Assembly: GCA_003164785.1 (NCBI GenBank)
Contig: PLUE01000028.1
Span: 1-64,000, forward strand
Reading direction: 5' to 3'
DNA: 64,000 nt
Origin: Gammaproteobacteria bacterium
GTDB lineage: Bacteria > Pseudomonadota > Gammaproteobacteria > Steroidobacterales > Steroidobacteraceae
In this document: positions 25,515-33,526 of the stretch, one piece after another
How the letters are laid out: the number at the start of each line of letters is the position of its first letter
Numbering within the stretch: the stretch's first letter is position 1
Made by a program: the position numbers and the translations under genes
The notes under the pieces: generated by a model
Database searches by the model: none
The model's input: the letters and a program-made list of their open reading frames with translations, nothing else
What the model was told of the DNA's origin: nothing

Positions 25515-26654
25515 GTGACCGCATTGCTGCCCGAACCCGATCCGCAAGGACTGCTCGAATACTCGGTCGTCTATACGGACCGTGCCCTCAACCACATGTC
25601 GCGGCGGTTCCGCGGGGTGGCACAGGACATTTCCCGGATTCTGAAGACCGTGTATAAGGCGCGATCGGCGGTCATCGTTCCCGGCAGCGGGACGTTTGGC
25701 ATGGAGGCCGTGGCGCGCCAGTTCGCGACCGGCAAACGCTGTCTCGTCCTGCGCAACGGTTGGTTCAGTTATCGCTGGTCGCAGATTTTCGACATGGGGA
25801 GCATTCCCGCCGAAACGAGGGTTCTCAAGGCGCGCCGCATCGGCGTCGGCAATCAGGCGCCCTTTGCGCCGCCGCCGCTCGAGGACGTGTTGGCGGCGAT
25901 CCGGGAATTCAAGCCTGCCGTCGTTTTCGCACCGCACGTGGAAACGGCATCCGGCATCATCCTGCCCGACGATTACCTGCGCGAGGTCGGCGCAGCGGTC
26001 CGTGAAGTGGATGGACTGTTCGTGCTGGATTGCATTGCCTCGGGCACCATCTGGGTCGACATGCCCGCCAATCACGTGGACGTGCTCATCAGCGCTCCGC
26101 AGAAGGGCTGGAGCGGGCCGCCATGCTGTGCCCTGATTGCACTCGGCGACCGCGCCCGGGCCCGCATCGAGGACACCACCAGCACGAGCTTCGCCTGCGA
26201 CCTGAAGAAGTGGCTGCAGATCATGGAGGCTTACGAGAAGGGCGGGTATGCCTACCACGCGACCATGCCGACCGACGCGCTGGCAACGGTGCGTGACGTC
26301 ATGCTCGAGACGGAGCGGTACGGCTTCGACAAGGTTCGTGACGAGCAGTGGGAACTCGGCCGACAGGTGCGCGAACTGCTCGTCGGCAGGGGATTCAAGA
26401 GCGTAGCGGCGGAAGCGTTCCAGGCGCCCGGCGTCGTGGTGAGCTATACGACCGATCCGGCGATCCAGTCCGGAGAGAAATTTCTCGCCGCCGGGCTTCA
26501 GAGCGCCGCGGGGGTCCCGTTGGAGTGCGATGAAGGACCGGATTTCCGCAGCTTTCGTCTGGGCTTGTTCGGGCTCGACAAGCTGCACGATGCCTTGCGC
26601 ACCGTGGGCAGCTTAGAGGCCGCCCTCAACCGCATCGCGGGCGGGGGCGAATAG
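25515..26654 (+). CDS. Class V PLP-dependent aminotransferase (alanine-glyoxylate/serine-pyruvate type)
   Basis: 379 residues. The fold-type-I aminotransferase pattern is visible: PGSGTFGMEAVARQF (cofactor phosphate region, near 57), FAPHVETASGIILP (near 140), LDCIASGTIW (Asp that contacts the pyridine nitrogen), and the Schiff-base lysine in SAPQKGWSGPP near 200. It resembles alanine-glyoxylate or serine-pyruvate aminotransferases; the substrate cannot be fixed from sequence. GTG at 25515 is preceded by AGGAGAATCCACC, a good ribosome binding site. It ends 3 bp from a convergent membrane-protein gene. Confidence 0.88.
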   Translation: MTALLPEPDPQGLLEYSVVYTDRALNHMSRRFRGVAQDISRILKTVYKARSAVIVPGSGTFGMEAVARQFATGKRCLVLRNGWFSYRWSQIFDMGSIPAETRVLKARRIGVGNQAPFAPPPLEDVLAAIREFKPAVVFAPHVETASGIILPDDYLREVGAAVREVDGLFVLDCIASGTIWVDMPANHVDVLISAPQKGWSGPPCCALIALGDRARARIEDTTSTSFACDLKKWLQIMEAYEKGGYAYHATMPTDALATVRDVMLETERYGFDKVRDEQWELGRQVRELLVGRGFKSVAAEAFQAPGVVVSYTTDPAIQSGEKFLAAGLQSAAGVPLECDEGPDFRSFRLGLFGLDKLHDALRTVGSLEAALNRIAGGGE

Positions 26655-26657
26655 GCG

Positions 26658-27281
26658 CTACGAGCCCGGCGTCGGCTGATACGCGCGCGCCTCGACGGGT
26701 GTCAATTCGACCCGAGCAGTGCCGAGGAGTTTGAATGGGGCTGAGGAGTTCGGGGGATTTCTCGGAATCGAGATCGTGACGTCACGCGCTTGATCGGGCG
26801 GGACGATCAGCGAGGCGGTTCCCCGCTGATCGTAGACGGTCGTGCAACGGTCGGGCTTCCCCTCACCCGTCGGCAGACAATCTTGAATCACGAGGTAGAA
26901 TGAATAGTCCGTCAACGGAAATTCGTGCGAGTCGTTGTAGAGCCTGGCTCGAACCGCGCGGATGGAGCCGGCGTCGATCCCGGTGATCGGCTGCACTTGA
27001 TCGAACCGTAGCGCCGATATCGGGATGCGGGTTTTGGCGCCTGGATCCGCCCGGTCTTTCTTGTCGCGTTCGTACTGGTCGAAGTCGAACCGCCGGGACC
27101 CGGCAGGTGGCACGGTTCTCTCGATGCTCGGGGAAGGAACGTCGGGAGGCGAGCGGCGATTCACCGCGATCACGGCCACGAATACGAGGATGACGGCGAC
27201 CACGCCGGCCGCGCCGAGCCTGCGAAATCTGGCCGGGAGCAAGACAAGCCCGAGAGCAATTCCTGCAAAAATCCAGAACAC
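26658..27281 (-). CDS. Hypothetical membrane protein
   Basis: 207 residues. Two close N-terminal hydrophobic helices (FWIFAGIALGLVLLPA and LGAAGVVAVILVFVAVIAV) anchor a soluble C-terminal region of about 160 residues rich in beta-forming sequence (ALRFDQVQPITG, AVRARLYNDSHEFPLTDYSFYLVIQDC, VARVELTPVEARAYQ). GTG start at 27281; the frame stays open further upstream without an ATG. It resembles hypothetical proteins of Alphaproteobacteria and Gammaproteobacteria that end in a beta domain carrying a CLPTGEGKPDRC-like motif. Not recognised further. Confidence 0.7.
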   Translation of the reverse strand: MFWIFAGIALGLVLLPARFRRLGAAGVVAVILVFVAVIAVNRRSPPDVPSPSIERTVPPAGSRRFDFDQYERDKKDRADPGAKTRIPISALRFDQVQPITGIDAGSIRAVRARLYNDSHEFPLTDYSFYLVIQDCLPTGEGKPDRCTTVYDQRGTASLIVPPDQARDVTISIPRNPPNSSAPFKLLGTARVELTPVEARAYQPTPGS

Positions 27282-27333
27282 GCGCCAGCCTTTGATGAAA
27301 TAGTGCAGCGCTACACTACCACCACGCGGCCAC

Positions 27334-27753
27334 TCAGGGTATTGGCCGGGCGTCCGGCTGAGCCGACAGTTTGTTCATGGCGCGCGGGAGCGCCTGGGAA
27401 AGATGGCGCACCAGGTCGCGCGGCATCAGATCGAGTTTGGCGGCCAACGCCCTCAGGATGCCGGTGCCGAACAAGGCATGGAGTTGCTCGCTGTAGATTG
27501 GCTCGTTCACACGATTGCTGATCCAGGAGTGCGCGACGATCGTGACCGGCCAATTGAAAAAAGCCTCGGTGGCCGCGAAATCACGGCCACCGAGACAGTT
27601 GAAACCCGGCATGGGGATGACAAACCGGGTTCGCCCGCTCAGGGAGAAAGCGGGGAGCGCATGGCGCTCATGGGTTTCGAGATGATCCGCACTCCAAAGT
27701 TCCGGCAGCGAGCTGTTTGTCCACTGGTCGGTGATGCTCGCGGCGCCGTACAA
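27334..27753 (-). CDS. Doubtful 139-residue reading frame overlapping a structured RNA
   Basis: An open frame of 139 residues with some protein-like composition in its second half (SWISNRVNEPIYSEQLHALF, LAAKLDLMPRDLVRHLSQAL). Its middle, however, contains a perfect 11-bp hairpin followed by six U on the same strand, which would terminate transcription inside the gene, and three further hairpins lie upstream. No clear ribosome binding site or family match was seen. Either the frame is spurious or only a fragment is expressed. Confidence 0.3.
   Translation of the reverse strand: MYGAASITDQWTNSSLPELWSADHLETHERHALPAFSLSGRTRFVIPMPGFNCLGGRDFAATEAFFNWPVTIVAHSWISNRVNEPIYSEQLHALFGTGILRALAAKLDLMPRDLVRHLSQALPRAMNKLSAQPDARPIP
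27557..27594 (-). terminator. Strong intrinsic terminator, minus strand
   Basis: Perfect 11-bp stem (arms 27565-27575 and 27584-27594), 8-base loop, then GC and a run of six T on the minus strand. It lies between the divergent ABC operon and the membrane protein gene at 26658, so it must end a short minus-strand transcript. Confidence 0.85.
27557..27700 (-). ncRNA. Candidate structured small RNA ending in an intrinsic terminator
   Basis: Read on the minus strand, four hairpins follow one another almost without linkers: GAGCGC/GCGCTC (27655-27669, 3-base loop), CCCGCT/AGCGGG (27634-27654), AACCCGG/CCGGGTT (27603-27631), and a terminator stem CTCGGTGGCCG/CGGCCACCGAG (27565-27594) followed by UUUUUU at 27562-27557. 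The transcript would start somewhere upstream, up to about 27790, divergent from the ABC transporter operon. No known RNA family was recognised. The 5' end shown here is arbitrary. Confidence 0.45.
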
Positions 27754-27797
27754 ATGGTATCGTGTCCGTTTCCAGCGCGTTTTATCAAGGGTCTGCA

Positions 27798-28667
27798 GTG
27801 CGAAAATGTCGTTTGCTCGTCGGATTTCTTGCGGTATGGGCCGTCGCCGTCTCCCATGCCCAGGTGGTGAAGGTCGGCAGCAAGAACTTCACGGAGCAGT
27901 TCATCGTCGCCGAAATCTATGCACAAGCATTGGAAAAAGCCGGCATCAAGGCGCAGACGCGCACGAATCTCGGCGCCACGCTGATCGCGCATGCTGCACT
28001 GCTCAACGGCGACATCGACCTGTATCCGGAATACACCGGAACGGCGATGGCGCATGTCGTCAAGGGTGACTTGTCGGGTTCCCCGGAGCAAACCTACAAG
28101 ACGGTCAAGGATTATTACGAGAAGAATCTTCATCTTACCTTGCTGCAGCCGACGCGGGTCGAGAATGGGTACGCGATCATCGTCCTTCCCGAGACTGCGG
28201 CCAAGTACAAGCTGCGCACGTTGAGTGATCTGGGGGCCGTCTCGGGGAGTCTGAGCTTCGGCGCCGAAGGTAGTTTCACGGATCGAAAGGATGGGTTGCC
28301 CGGCATGGCCCAGGTCTACGGAATTCACTTCAAGGAGTTCCGCAACCTGGCCAAACTCGGCATCCGCTACAGCGCGCTTACCTCGCGGAACATCGACGTC
28401 TCGTTCGGCTTCACGACGGACTGGCAGATCGTCGAGGACAAGCTCATCGTGCTGGCCGACGACAAGCATCTTTTTCCTCCGTACTTTCTCGTGCCCATCA
28501 TACGCCAGGACACGTTGGCAAAAAGTCCGCGGATCGCGGAGGTTCTGAACAGGGTCGGTTCGCTGTTGACCAACGAGAATATGCGTTCGATGAATGCGGC
28601 CGTCGAGCGCGACAAAGAGGAGCCGAAGGACGTCGCGCGCAAATTCCTGAGCGACAAAGGCATCTGA
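27798..28667 (+). CDS. Periplasmic substrate-binding protein of an OsmU/OpuC-type ABC importer
   Basis: About 289 residues. A signal peptide (CRLLVGFLAVWAVAVSHA) precedes VVKVGSKNFTEQFIVAEIYAQALEKAG, the classic opening of OpuAC/ProX-like binding proteins for glycine betaine, choline, carnitine and similar quaternary amines. GDIDLYPEYTGTAM and the terminal RKFLSDKGI also fit. The GTG at 27798 is preferred because it places the signal peptide at the N-terminus and follows an AAGGG box; an in-frame ATG at 27762 is possible. It is the first gene of an operon with two permeases, an ATPase and two LLM oxidoreductases, so its ligand may be a catabolic substrate rather than an osmolyte. Confidence 0.88.
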   Translation: MRKCRLLVGFLAVWAVAVSHAQVVKVGSKNFTEQFIVAEIYAQALEKAGIKAQTRTNLGATLIAHAALLNGDIDLYPEYTGTAMAHVVKGDLSGSPEQTYKTVKDYYEKNLHLTLLQPTRVENGYAIIVLPETAAKYKLRTLSDLGAVSGSLSFGAEGSFTDRKDGLPGMAQVYGIHFKEFRNLAKLGIRYSALTSRNIDVSFGFTTDWQIVEDKLIVLADDKHLFPPYFLVPIIRQDTLAKSPRIAEVLNRVGSLLTNENMRSMNAAVERDKEEPKDVARKFLSDKGI

Positions 28668-28692
28668 AGAGCAACGTGTCGGAGCGGCGACC

Positions 28693-29322
28693 TTGATCTG
28701 GACCCCAAGACACGTCCCGGAAATCCTGACGGCGCTGTGGCAGCACCTAGTGCTCTCGTTGGTGTCGGTTTGTGTCGGCACCCTCATTGCGCTGGCCCTC
28801 GGCATCGTCTGTGCGCGCCGACCCAGGCTGTACGCCGGCGTTCTGACCATCACCTCCATCATTTTCGTCATACCGAGTCTGGCGTTGTTCGCCATGCTGA
28901 TTCCGGTCATGGGGCTGGGCATGAAGCCGGCGCTGGTCGGTCTGTCGTCCTATACGCTGCTCATCCTGTTGCGCAACGTGGTGACCGGTCTTCGCGGCCT
29001 CCCCGCCGATGTTCTCGATGCCGCGGACGGAATGGGTTACAGCCCATGGCAGCGGCTCGTGCGCATCGAGCTTCCTCTGGCGCTGCCGCTCATCATCTCC
29101 GGCATCCGAATCGCCACGGTGACGGTGATCGGCATCGCCACGGTGGCTGCGTTCATCGATGCAGGCGGCCTCGGCACCATCATCCTCATGGGAATAGATC
29201 AGAGCTATACCGAAAAAATCGTGGTCGGCGGCGCCCTCACCGCGTTGCTGTCGACGTCTTTCGACCTCGCGTTGAGCCACGCCGAGAGGGCGCTGCGGCG
29301 GCGGCAGGGAATTGGCCGATGA
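28693..29322 (+). CDS. ABC transporter permease, OsmU/OpuC type (first)
   Basis: 209 residues, about five or six membrane helices (for example LVLSLVSVCVGTLIALALGIV and ITSIIFVIPSLALFAMLIPVMGLG). The BPD_transp_1 coupling loop is the DAADGMGYSPWQRLVRIELPLALPLIISGIR segment near 115-140. TTG start at 28693; 25 bp after the binding-protein gene. The stop overlaps the ATG of the second permease, so both permeases are made together as a heterodimeric channel. Confidence 0.9.
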   Translation: MIWTPRHVPEILTALWQHLVLSLVSVCVGTLIALALGIVCARRPRLYAGVLTITSIIFVIPSLALFAMLIPVMGLGMKPALVGLSSYTLLILLRNVVTGLRGLPADVLDAADGMGYSPWQRLVRIELPLALPLIISGIRIATVTVIGIATVAAFIDAGGLGTIILMGIDQSYTEKIVVGGALTALLSTSFDLALSHAERALRRRQGIGR

Positions 29323-29957
29323 GCAACGCATGGACCTGGGCCCTGCAGCATCGGCCGGAGTTCTACCGCGCGCTCGGACAGCATCTCTTGATGTGCGGGA
29401 TTTCGCTGACGTTGGCCCTGGCGCTGGCCCTGCCTCTCGCGATCCTGATCGTGCATCGACGCTGGCTCGCGACCGGCGTCGTCGGGGGTGTCAATGCGTT
29501 GCGGACGATCCCGAGCCTCGCCATTCTTGCCATCATGATGCCGTTGCTCGGCATCGGCTTATGGCCCTCGATCGTCGCGCTGACCGTGCTTGCGATGCCC
29601 CCCATTCTGCTGAATGCCTATGTCGGCCTGCGGGATGTCGATCCCGACGTGGTCGACGCCGCCATCGGCATGGGCATGAGCGAGGGACAGGTGCTGAGAA
29701 AGATTCGATTGTCGCTCGCGGCACCGGCCATGTTCGCCGGCGCGCGCACGGCTTCGGTGCAGGTTCTCGCCGGCGCGACATTGGCGCCCTTCATCGGCGG
29801 CGGCGGCCTGGGCGATTTCATTGCGACCGGGATCAGCATGATGGACACGTCGCGCATGCTGGTCGGGGCGGTGCCCATCGCCCTGCTGGCGCTGGGGGCG
29901 GAATGGATTCTCGGGGTCGCTCAAAGGCGGCTGTTTTCATCGGAGTCCGGCGCATGA
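29319..29957 (+). CDS. ABC transporter permease, OsmU/OpuC type (second)
   Basis: 212 residues and homologous to the preceding permease. Helices include LMCGISLTLALALALPLAILIV and TIPSLAILAIMMPLLGIGL. The coupling loop is DAAIGMGMSEGQVLRKIRLSLAAPAMFAGARTA. Inner-membrane partner of the first permease. The ATG overlaps the upstream stop (ATGA) and its stop overlaps the ATPase start, so order and stoichiometry are coupled in translation. Confidence 0.9.
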   Translation: MSNAWTWALQHRPEFYRALGQHLLMCGISLTLALALALPLAILIVHRRWLATGVVGGVNALRTIPSLAILAIMMPLLGIGLWPSIVALTVLAMPPILLNAYVGLRDVDPDVVDAAIGMGMSEGQVLRKIRLSLAAPAMFAGARTASVQVLAGATLAPFIGGGGLGDFIATGISMMDTSRMLVGAVPIALLALGAEWILGVAQRRLFSSESGA

Positions 29958-30886
29958 TCGTCCTGGAACATGTCACCAAGCGGTATCCGGGGTCGGCTGC
30001 GGCCTCGGTCGACGATCTTAGTCTGCACATTCCCGAGGGCATGACCGTCGCGTTAATCGGTCCCTCCGGGTGCGGCAAGACGACCACGATGCGCATGATC
30101 AACCGGCTGGTCGATCCCACGAGCGGGAGGATACTGGTGAACGGCGAGGACATCACCCAGGTCGACGCGGTGCGGCTGCGTCGCCATATCGGGTATGTCA
30201 TCCAACAGGTGGGGTTGTTTCCGCACATGACGATCGGGGAGAACATTGCGGCCGTGCCGAAGTTGCTCGGGTGGGATCGGGCCCGTATAGCGGCCCGAAC
30301 GGATGAACTTTTGCGTCTCGTCGGACTCGATCCCGATGAGATGATTCCGCGCCATCCGCGACAGCTTTCCGGTGGGCAGCGTCAACGCGTGGGAGTTGCC
30401 CGGGCGCTCGCCGCCGACCCACCGGTGTTGTTGATGGACGAGCCGTTCGGGGCGCTCGATCCCATCGCGCGAGCGCGGCTTCAGTCGGAGTTCCGGGAGA
30501 TCCTGACGCGCGTACGAAAGACGGTGGTGCTGGTCACGCACGATCTCGACGAGGCCGTCCGTCTCGGCGACCGGATCGCCATCATGCGAAGCGGGAAGAT
30601 CGTCCAGTACGACACACCGTCCGCGATCCTGTCGCATCCCGCCGACGGCTTCGTGGAGAGCTTCATCGGAATCGATCGTGCGATCAAGCGCCTGAGCTTG
30701 TTCACCGTCATCGATGCGATGGGCCACGACACTCCCCCCGGAAATCCGGTCGCCGTCGGTGCCTCGACCAATCTCAAGGATGCGCTGGCCCTGATGGTCG
30801 CCGCGAACAGCGACGTTTTGGCCGTCGTCGATGAGACCGGATCCGTGATGGGGCGTCTCTCCAGAGACGCGATTTTTTCCATATGA
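29954..30886 (+). CDS. ABC transporter ATP-binding protein, OsmU/OpuC type, with C-terminal CBS-like region
   Basis: 310 residues. Walker A GPSGCGKTT near 36-44, the Q-loop VIQQVGLFPHMTIGENI, signature LSGGQRQR near 137, and Walker B VLLMDEPFGALDP are intact, as is the H-loop VTHD. Residues about 250-310 resemble a single CBS motif (LKDALALMVAANSDVLAVVDE), a regulatory domain found in betaine transporters. The stop overlaps the start of the LLM oxidoreductase gene, which is unusual and physically links the transporter to catabolic enzymes. Confidence 0.92.
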   Translation: MIVLEHVTKRYPGSAAASVDDLSLHIPEGMTVALIGPSGCGKTTTMRMINRLVDPTSGRILVNGEDITQVDAVRLRRHIGYVIQQVGLFPHMTIGENIAAVPKLLGWDRARIAARTDELLRLVGLDPDEMIPRHPRQLSGGQRQRVGVARALAADPPVLLMDEPFGALDPIARARLQSEFREILTRVRKTVVLVTHDLDEAVRLGDRIAIMRSGKIVQYDTPSAILSHPADGFVESFIGIDRAIKRLSLFTVIDAMGHDTPPGNPVAVGASTNLKDALALMVAANSDVLAVVDETGSVMGRLSRDAIFSI

Positions 30887-31935
30887 TGCACATCGGCATG
30901 TCTCTCAGCCCGTTCGGACACCATCCGGCCGCATGGCGGGAATACCCCGGCGGCGTTGCGGCGCTCGGCGTGAACCAGCTCGCGGCGCAGACGCGCAAAG
31001 CCGAGGCGGGCGCGCTCGATTTCGTGTTTCTTGCCGATCGGGAGACGCGTCGCCCGTTGACCGAACCGTCCCCGCAGGCCGTCCCGTTCGAGCCGACGAC
31101 GTTGACCGCGGCGCTGGCGACGCTCGCGAGCCGCATCGGCTTCGTGGCGACGGCCGCCGCCGCTCAGCACGAACTGTACAATCTCGCCCGTCGCTTCGCG
31201 TCGCTCGACATCATCAGTGATGGCCGGGTTGCCTGGAATGTGGTTGCCTCCGGGCGCGATGACGGTTGGGATTCGGAATACATCGCGGTGGTCGGGGCGT
31301 TATGGGAGAGCTGGGATCACGATGCCTTCGTCTATGACAAGGCGGGTGGGTGGCTCTTCATGCCGGATAAAATGCATGTGCTCGATCATCGGGGCGAACA
31401 TTTCACCGTGCGCGGGCCGCTGAACGTCAATCGCTCGCCGCAGGGCAAGCCCGTCATTGCGCATGTGATGACGCCGGACACGATGGCGATCGGCGTGCAA
31501 GCGGCGGATTTGATGTTTCTGCCGGGCGGGTCCCGGGCCGTGAGCGCGACGCTCGCGGCCGACGTCGAGCTTCGATTGAAGGCGGGCGGACGAAACCGCG
31601 CGGAGGTGCGGATCCTGGCGCACGTCATTCCCTGGGTAGGTACGACGGCGGCGGAGGCACGGGCCCTTCATGATCGGCTCAGCGACTTTCCGGCGATGCC
31701 CGCGGATCTGCCGCAGGGATGTCCTCTGATCGGAACGTCAATGGAGATTGCCGACGCCCTGCAGGTTTGGTTCGAACGGAGCGCGATCGACGGCTTCGTG
31801 ATCCTGCCGCCGGTGGCGCGCTGTTTCGACCTCTTCATGGATTGCGTGGTCCCGGAATTGCGCGGGCGCGGCCTGTTCCGCGGTCGCTACGAGGGAACGA
31901 CCCTGCGCCATCATCTGGGGCTGCTTCGCTCATGA
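30883..31935 (+). CDS. LLM class flavin-dependent monooxygenase (first)
   Basis: 350 residues of the luciferase-like monooxygenase superfamily, nearest by eye to the NtaA/SnaA/DszA group, which uses reduced FMN from a partner reductase. Visible features are an N-terminal strand with MSLSPFGHHPAAWRE, the segment LDFVFLADRET, the RIGFVATAAA strand, FASLDIISDGRVAWNVVASG, and the C-terminal VVPELRGRGLFR. It is shorter than the usual 430-450 residues of the group. Its ATG overlaps the ABC ATPase stop and its stop overlaps the next LLM gene. The substrate is not known; the transporter context suggests an imported amine-like compound. Confidence 0.88.
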   Translation: MMHIGMSLSPFGHHPAAWREYPGGVAALGVNQLAAQTRKAEAGALDFVFLADRETRRPLTEPSPQAVPFEPTTLTAALATLASRIGFVATAAAAQHELYNLARRFASLDIISDGRVAWNVVASGRDDGWDSEYIAVVGALWESWDHDAFVYDKAGGWLFMPDKMHVLDHRGEHFTVRGPLNVNRSPQGKPVIAHVMTPDTMAIGVQAADLMFLPGGSRAVSATLAADVELRLKAGGRNRAEVRILAHVIPWVGTTAAEARALHDRLSDFPAMPADLPQGCPLIGTSMEIADALQVWFERSAIDGFVILPPVARCFDLFMDCVVPELRGRGLFRGRYEGTTLRHHLGLLRS

Positions 31936-33266
31936 GCAGCGATGCGGCCAAGATGAAGCTGGGCGCTTTCCTGATGGCGGGCGGCCACCATATCGCCGCC
32001 TGGCGTCACCCGCTGGCGTACGCTCGGGCGGGCGTGGACATCCGACATTTCATCGCACTGGCGCAATCGGCCGAACGGGCGCAATTCGACATGATCTTCG
32101 TCGAGGATGCGGCTGCCATCCGCGAGCGCGATCCGCGCCTCGCCGCTCAAGCGGCGCGCTCTACCAGCTTCGAACCCTTAAGCCTGTTGGCAGCGCTTGC
32201 CGTCAACACGTCGCGCATCGGATTGGTGGCGACCGCCTCGACGACCTACAACGAACCGTATGGACTGGCCCGAGCCTTTGCGTCACTCGATCAGTTGAGC
32301 GGCGGGCGGGTGGGCTGGAATCTGGTGACCTCCGCCAGCGAGTTGGAGGCGGAAAATTTCGTCTCCAGCGGGCTGCGACCACACGCCGCGCGCTATGCGT
32401 GGGCGGAGGAGTTCGCGGACGTCGCCGTCGCTCTCTGGGATGGGGTGGACGCCGGCGCCTATGTCGTCGATGCGGCAAACGGCGTCTATGCCGATCCGGC
32501 CAGGCTGCATCCGGTGCACCATCGAGGCGCCCACTTCATCGTGCAGGGTCTGCTCGACAGTCAATGTTCGCCCCAGGGAAGGCCCTTGATGGTACAGGCC
32601 GGCGCATCGGACGTCGGCAAGAACCTGGCGGCGCGCACCGCCGACGTTGTGTTCTCGGCCGCTCAAACGCTCACGGAATCGCAGGCCTTTTACGCGGATG
32701 TGAAGCGGCGTCTGGCTGCCTTCGGCCGTGAGCCGAACGACCTGAAGATCATGCCGGGCTTGTCACCGATCGTCGCACCGACGATGAGCGAGGCGAGGGC
32801 AAAATACGCTGCCCTGCAGGAACTCATCCCGGACCAAGTCGGCGTCGCGTTGCTGGCAAGCTATCTCAGCATCAAGGATCTGTCCCGTCATCCGCTCGAT
32901 GGTCCGCTCCCGGACATGCCGCCCACGGATGGCATTCAGAGCCGACAGCAGCTGATCATCGATATGGGGCGGCGCGAAGGTCTGTCGATCAGGCAGCTGG
33001 CGCGCCATTTCGCGGGGGCGCGTGGACACTGGCAGCTGATCGGCACACCCGCCTCGATCGCCGATGAGATGGAGGCGCGCTTTCGGGGCGCGGGAGCCGA
33101 CGGATTCAACATCATGCCGGCGCTGTTTCCGGGTGGTCTCGATGACTTCATCACGCTGGTGGTTCCGGAGTTGCGTCGGCGTGGCCTTTTCCGCGACGTT
33201 TACGAGGCGTCGACCTTGCGGGGTAATCTGGGAGTGAAGGTGCCGCGGACGTCGCCGGCAGTCTAA
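31932..33266 (+). CDS. LLM class flavin-dependent monooxygenase (second), NtaA/SnaA/DszA type
   Basis: 444 residues, full length for the NtaA/SnaA/DszA family of FMNH2-dependent monooxygenases. Motifs are MKLGAFLMAGGHHIAAWRHP, the characteristic FDMIFVEDAA strand, RIGLVATASTTYNEPYGLARAFASLDQLSGGR (flavin-binding region), GWNLVTSASE, and the C-terminal ADGFNIMPALFPGGLDDFITLVVPEL. Paralogous to the previous gene. No flavin reductase gene is nearby, so reduced flavin would come from elsewhere. The ATG overlaps the stop of the first LLM gene. Confidence 0.9.
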   Translation: MSSDAAKMKLGAFLMAGGHHIAAWRHPLAYARAGVDIRHFIALAQSAERAQFDMIFVEDAAAIRERDPRLAAQAARSTSFEPLSLLAALAVNTSRIGLVATASTTYNEPYGLARAFASLDQLSGGRVGWNLVTSASELEAENFVSSGLRPHAARYAWAEEFADVAVALWDGVDAGAYVVDAANGVYADPARLHPVHHRGAHFIVQGLLDSQCSPQGRPLMVQAGASDVGKNLAARTADVVFSAAQTLTESQAFYADVKRRLAAFGREPNDLKIMPGLSPIVAPTMSEARAKYAALQELIPDQVGVALLASYLSIKDLSRHPLDGPLPDMPPTDGIQSRQQLIIDMGRREGLSIRQLARHFAGARGHWQLIGTPASIADEMEARFRGAGADGFNIMPALFPGGLDDFITLVVPELRRRGLFRDVYEASTLRGNLGVKVPRTSPAV

Positions 33267-33340
33267 CGGTCGGTGGCCACCCGTGAGTCGTGGCCCAGTC
33301 CGAGCATGGGTCGAATGGCCGAAATGGCGGCGATCACCCG

Positions 33341-33514
33341 GGGCGGCTGACCGACCCCGCCCAGTTGGGCGATGCGTTGATGTTGCTGATGGAAGGTTGC
33401 TACGTCACGCGCCTGACGTTCGGCGCCGCCGATGGACCCATGGCCAATGCCGCAGCGACCGCGCACGTTCTGCTCGACGCCTACATTCCGCCGCAGGCGC
33501 GCGGCAAGGCTTAA
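33341..33514 (+). pseudogene. Remnant of a TetR-family regulator (C-terminal fragment)
   Basis: A short frame open from 33290 to 33514 ends with residues typical of a TetR ligand-domain C-terminus: LTDPAQLGDALMLLMEGCYV, then ANAAATAHVLLDAYIPP. Only about 50 residues of that region remain. The helix-turn-helix domain and most of the ligand domain are absent, and the upstream part of the frame (HGSNGRNGGDHPG) is not TetR-like. It follows the LLM gene by about 75 bp, probably the scar of a deletion that removed a local regulator. Confidence 0.5.
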
Positions 33515-33526
33515 GCGCAGGAGCGC

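Noticed and set aside
27403..27870. Plus-strand reading frame of 155 codons opposite the structured RNA region
   Set aside because: Composition is that of an antisense shadow, it has no ribosome binding site, and it overlaps the start of the ABC binding-protein gene in another frame.
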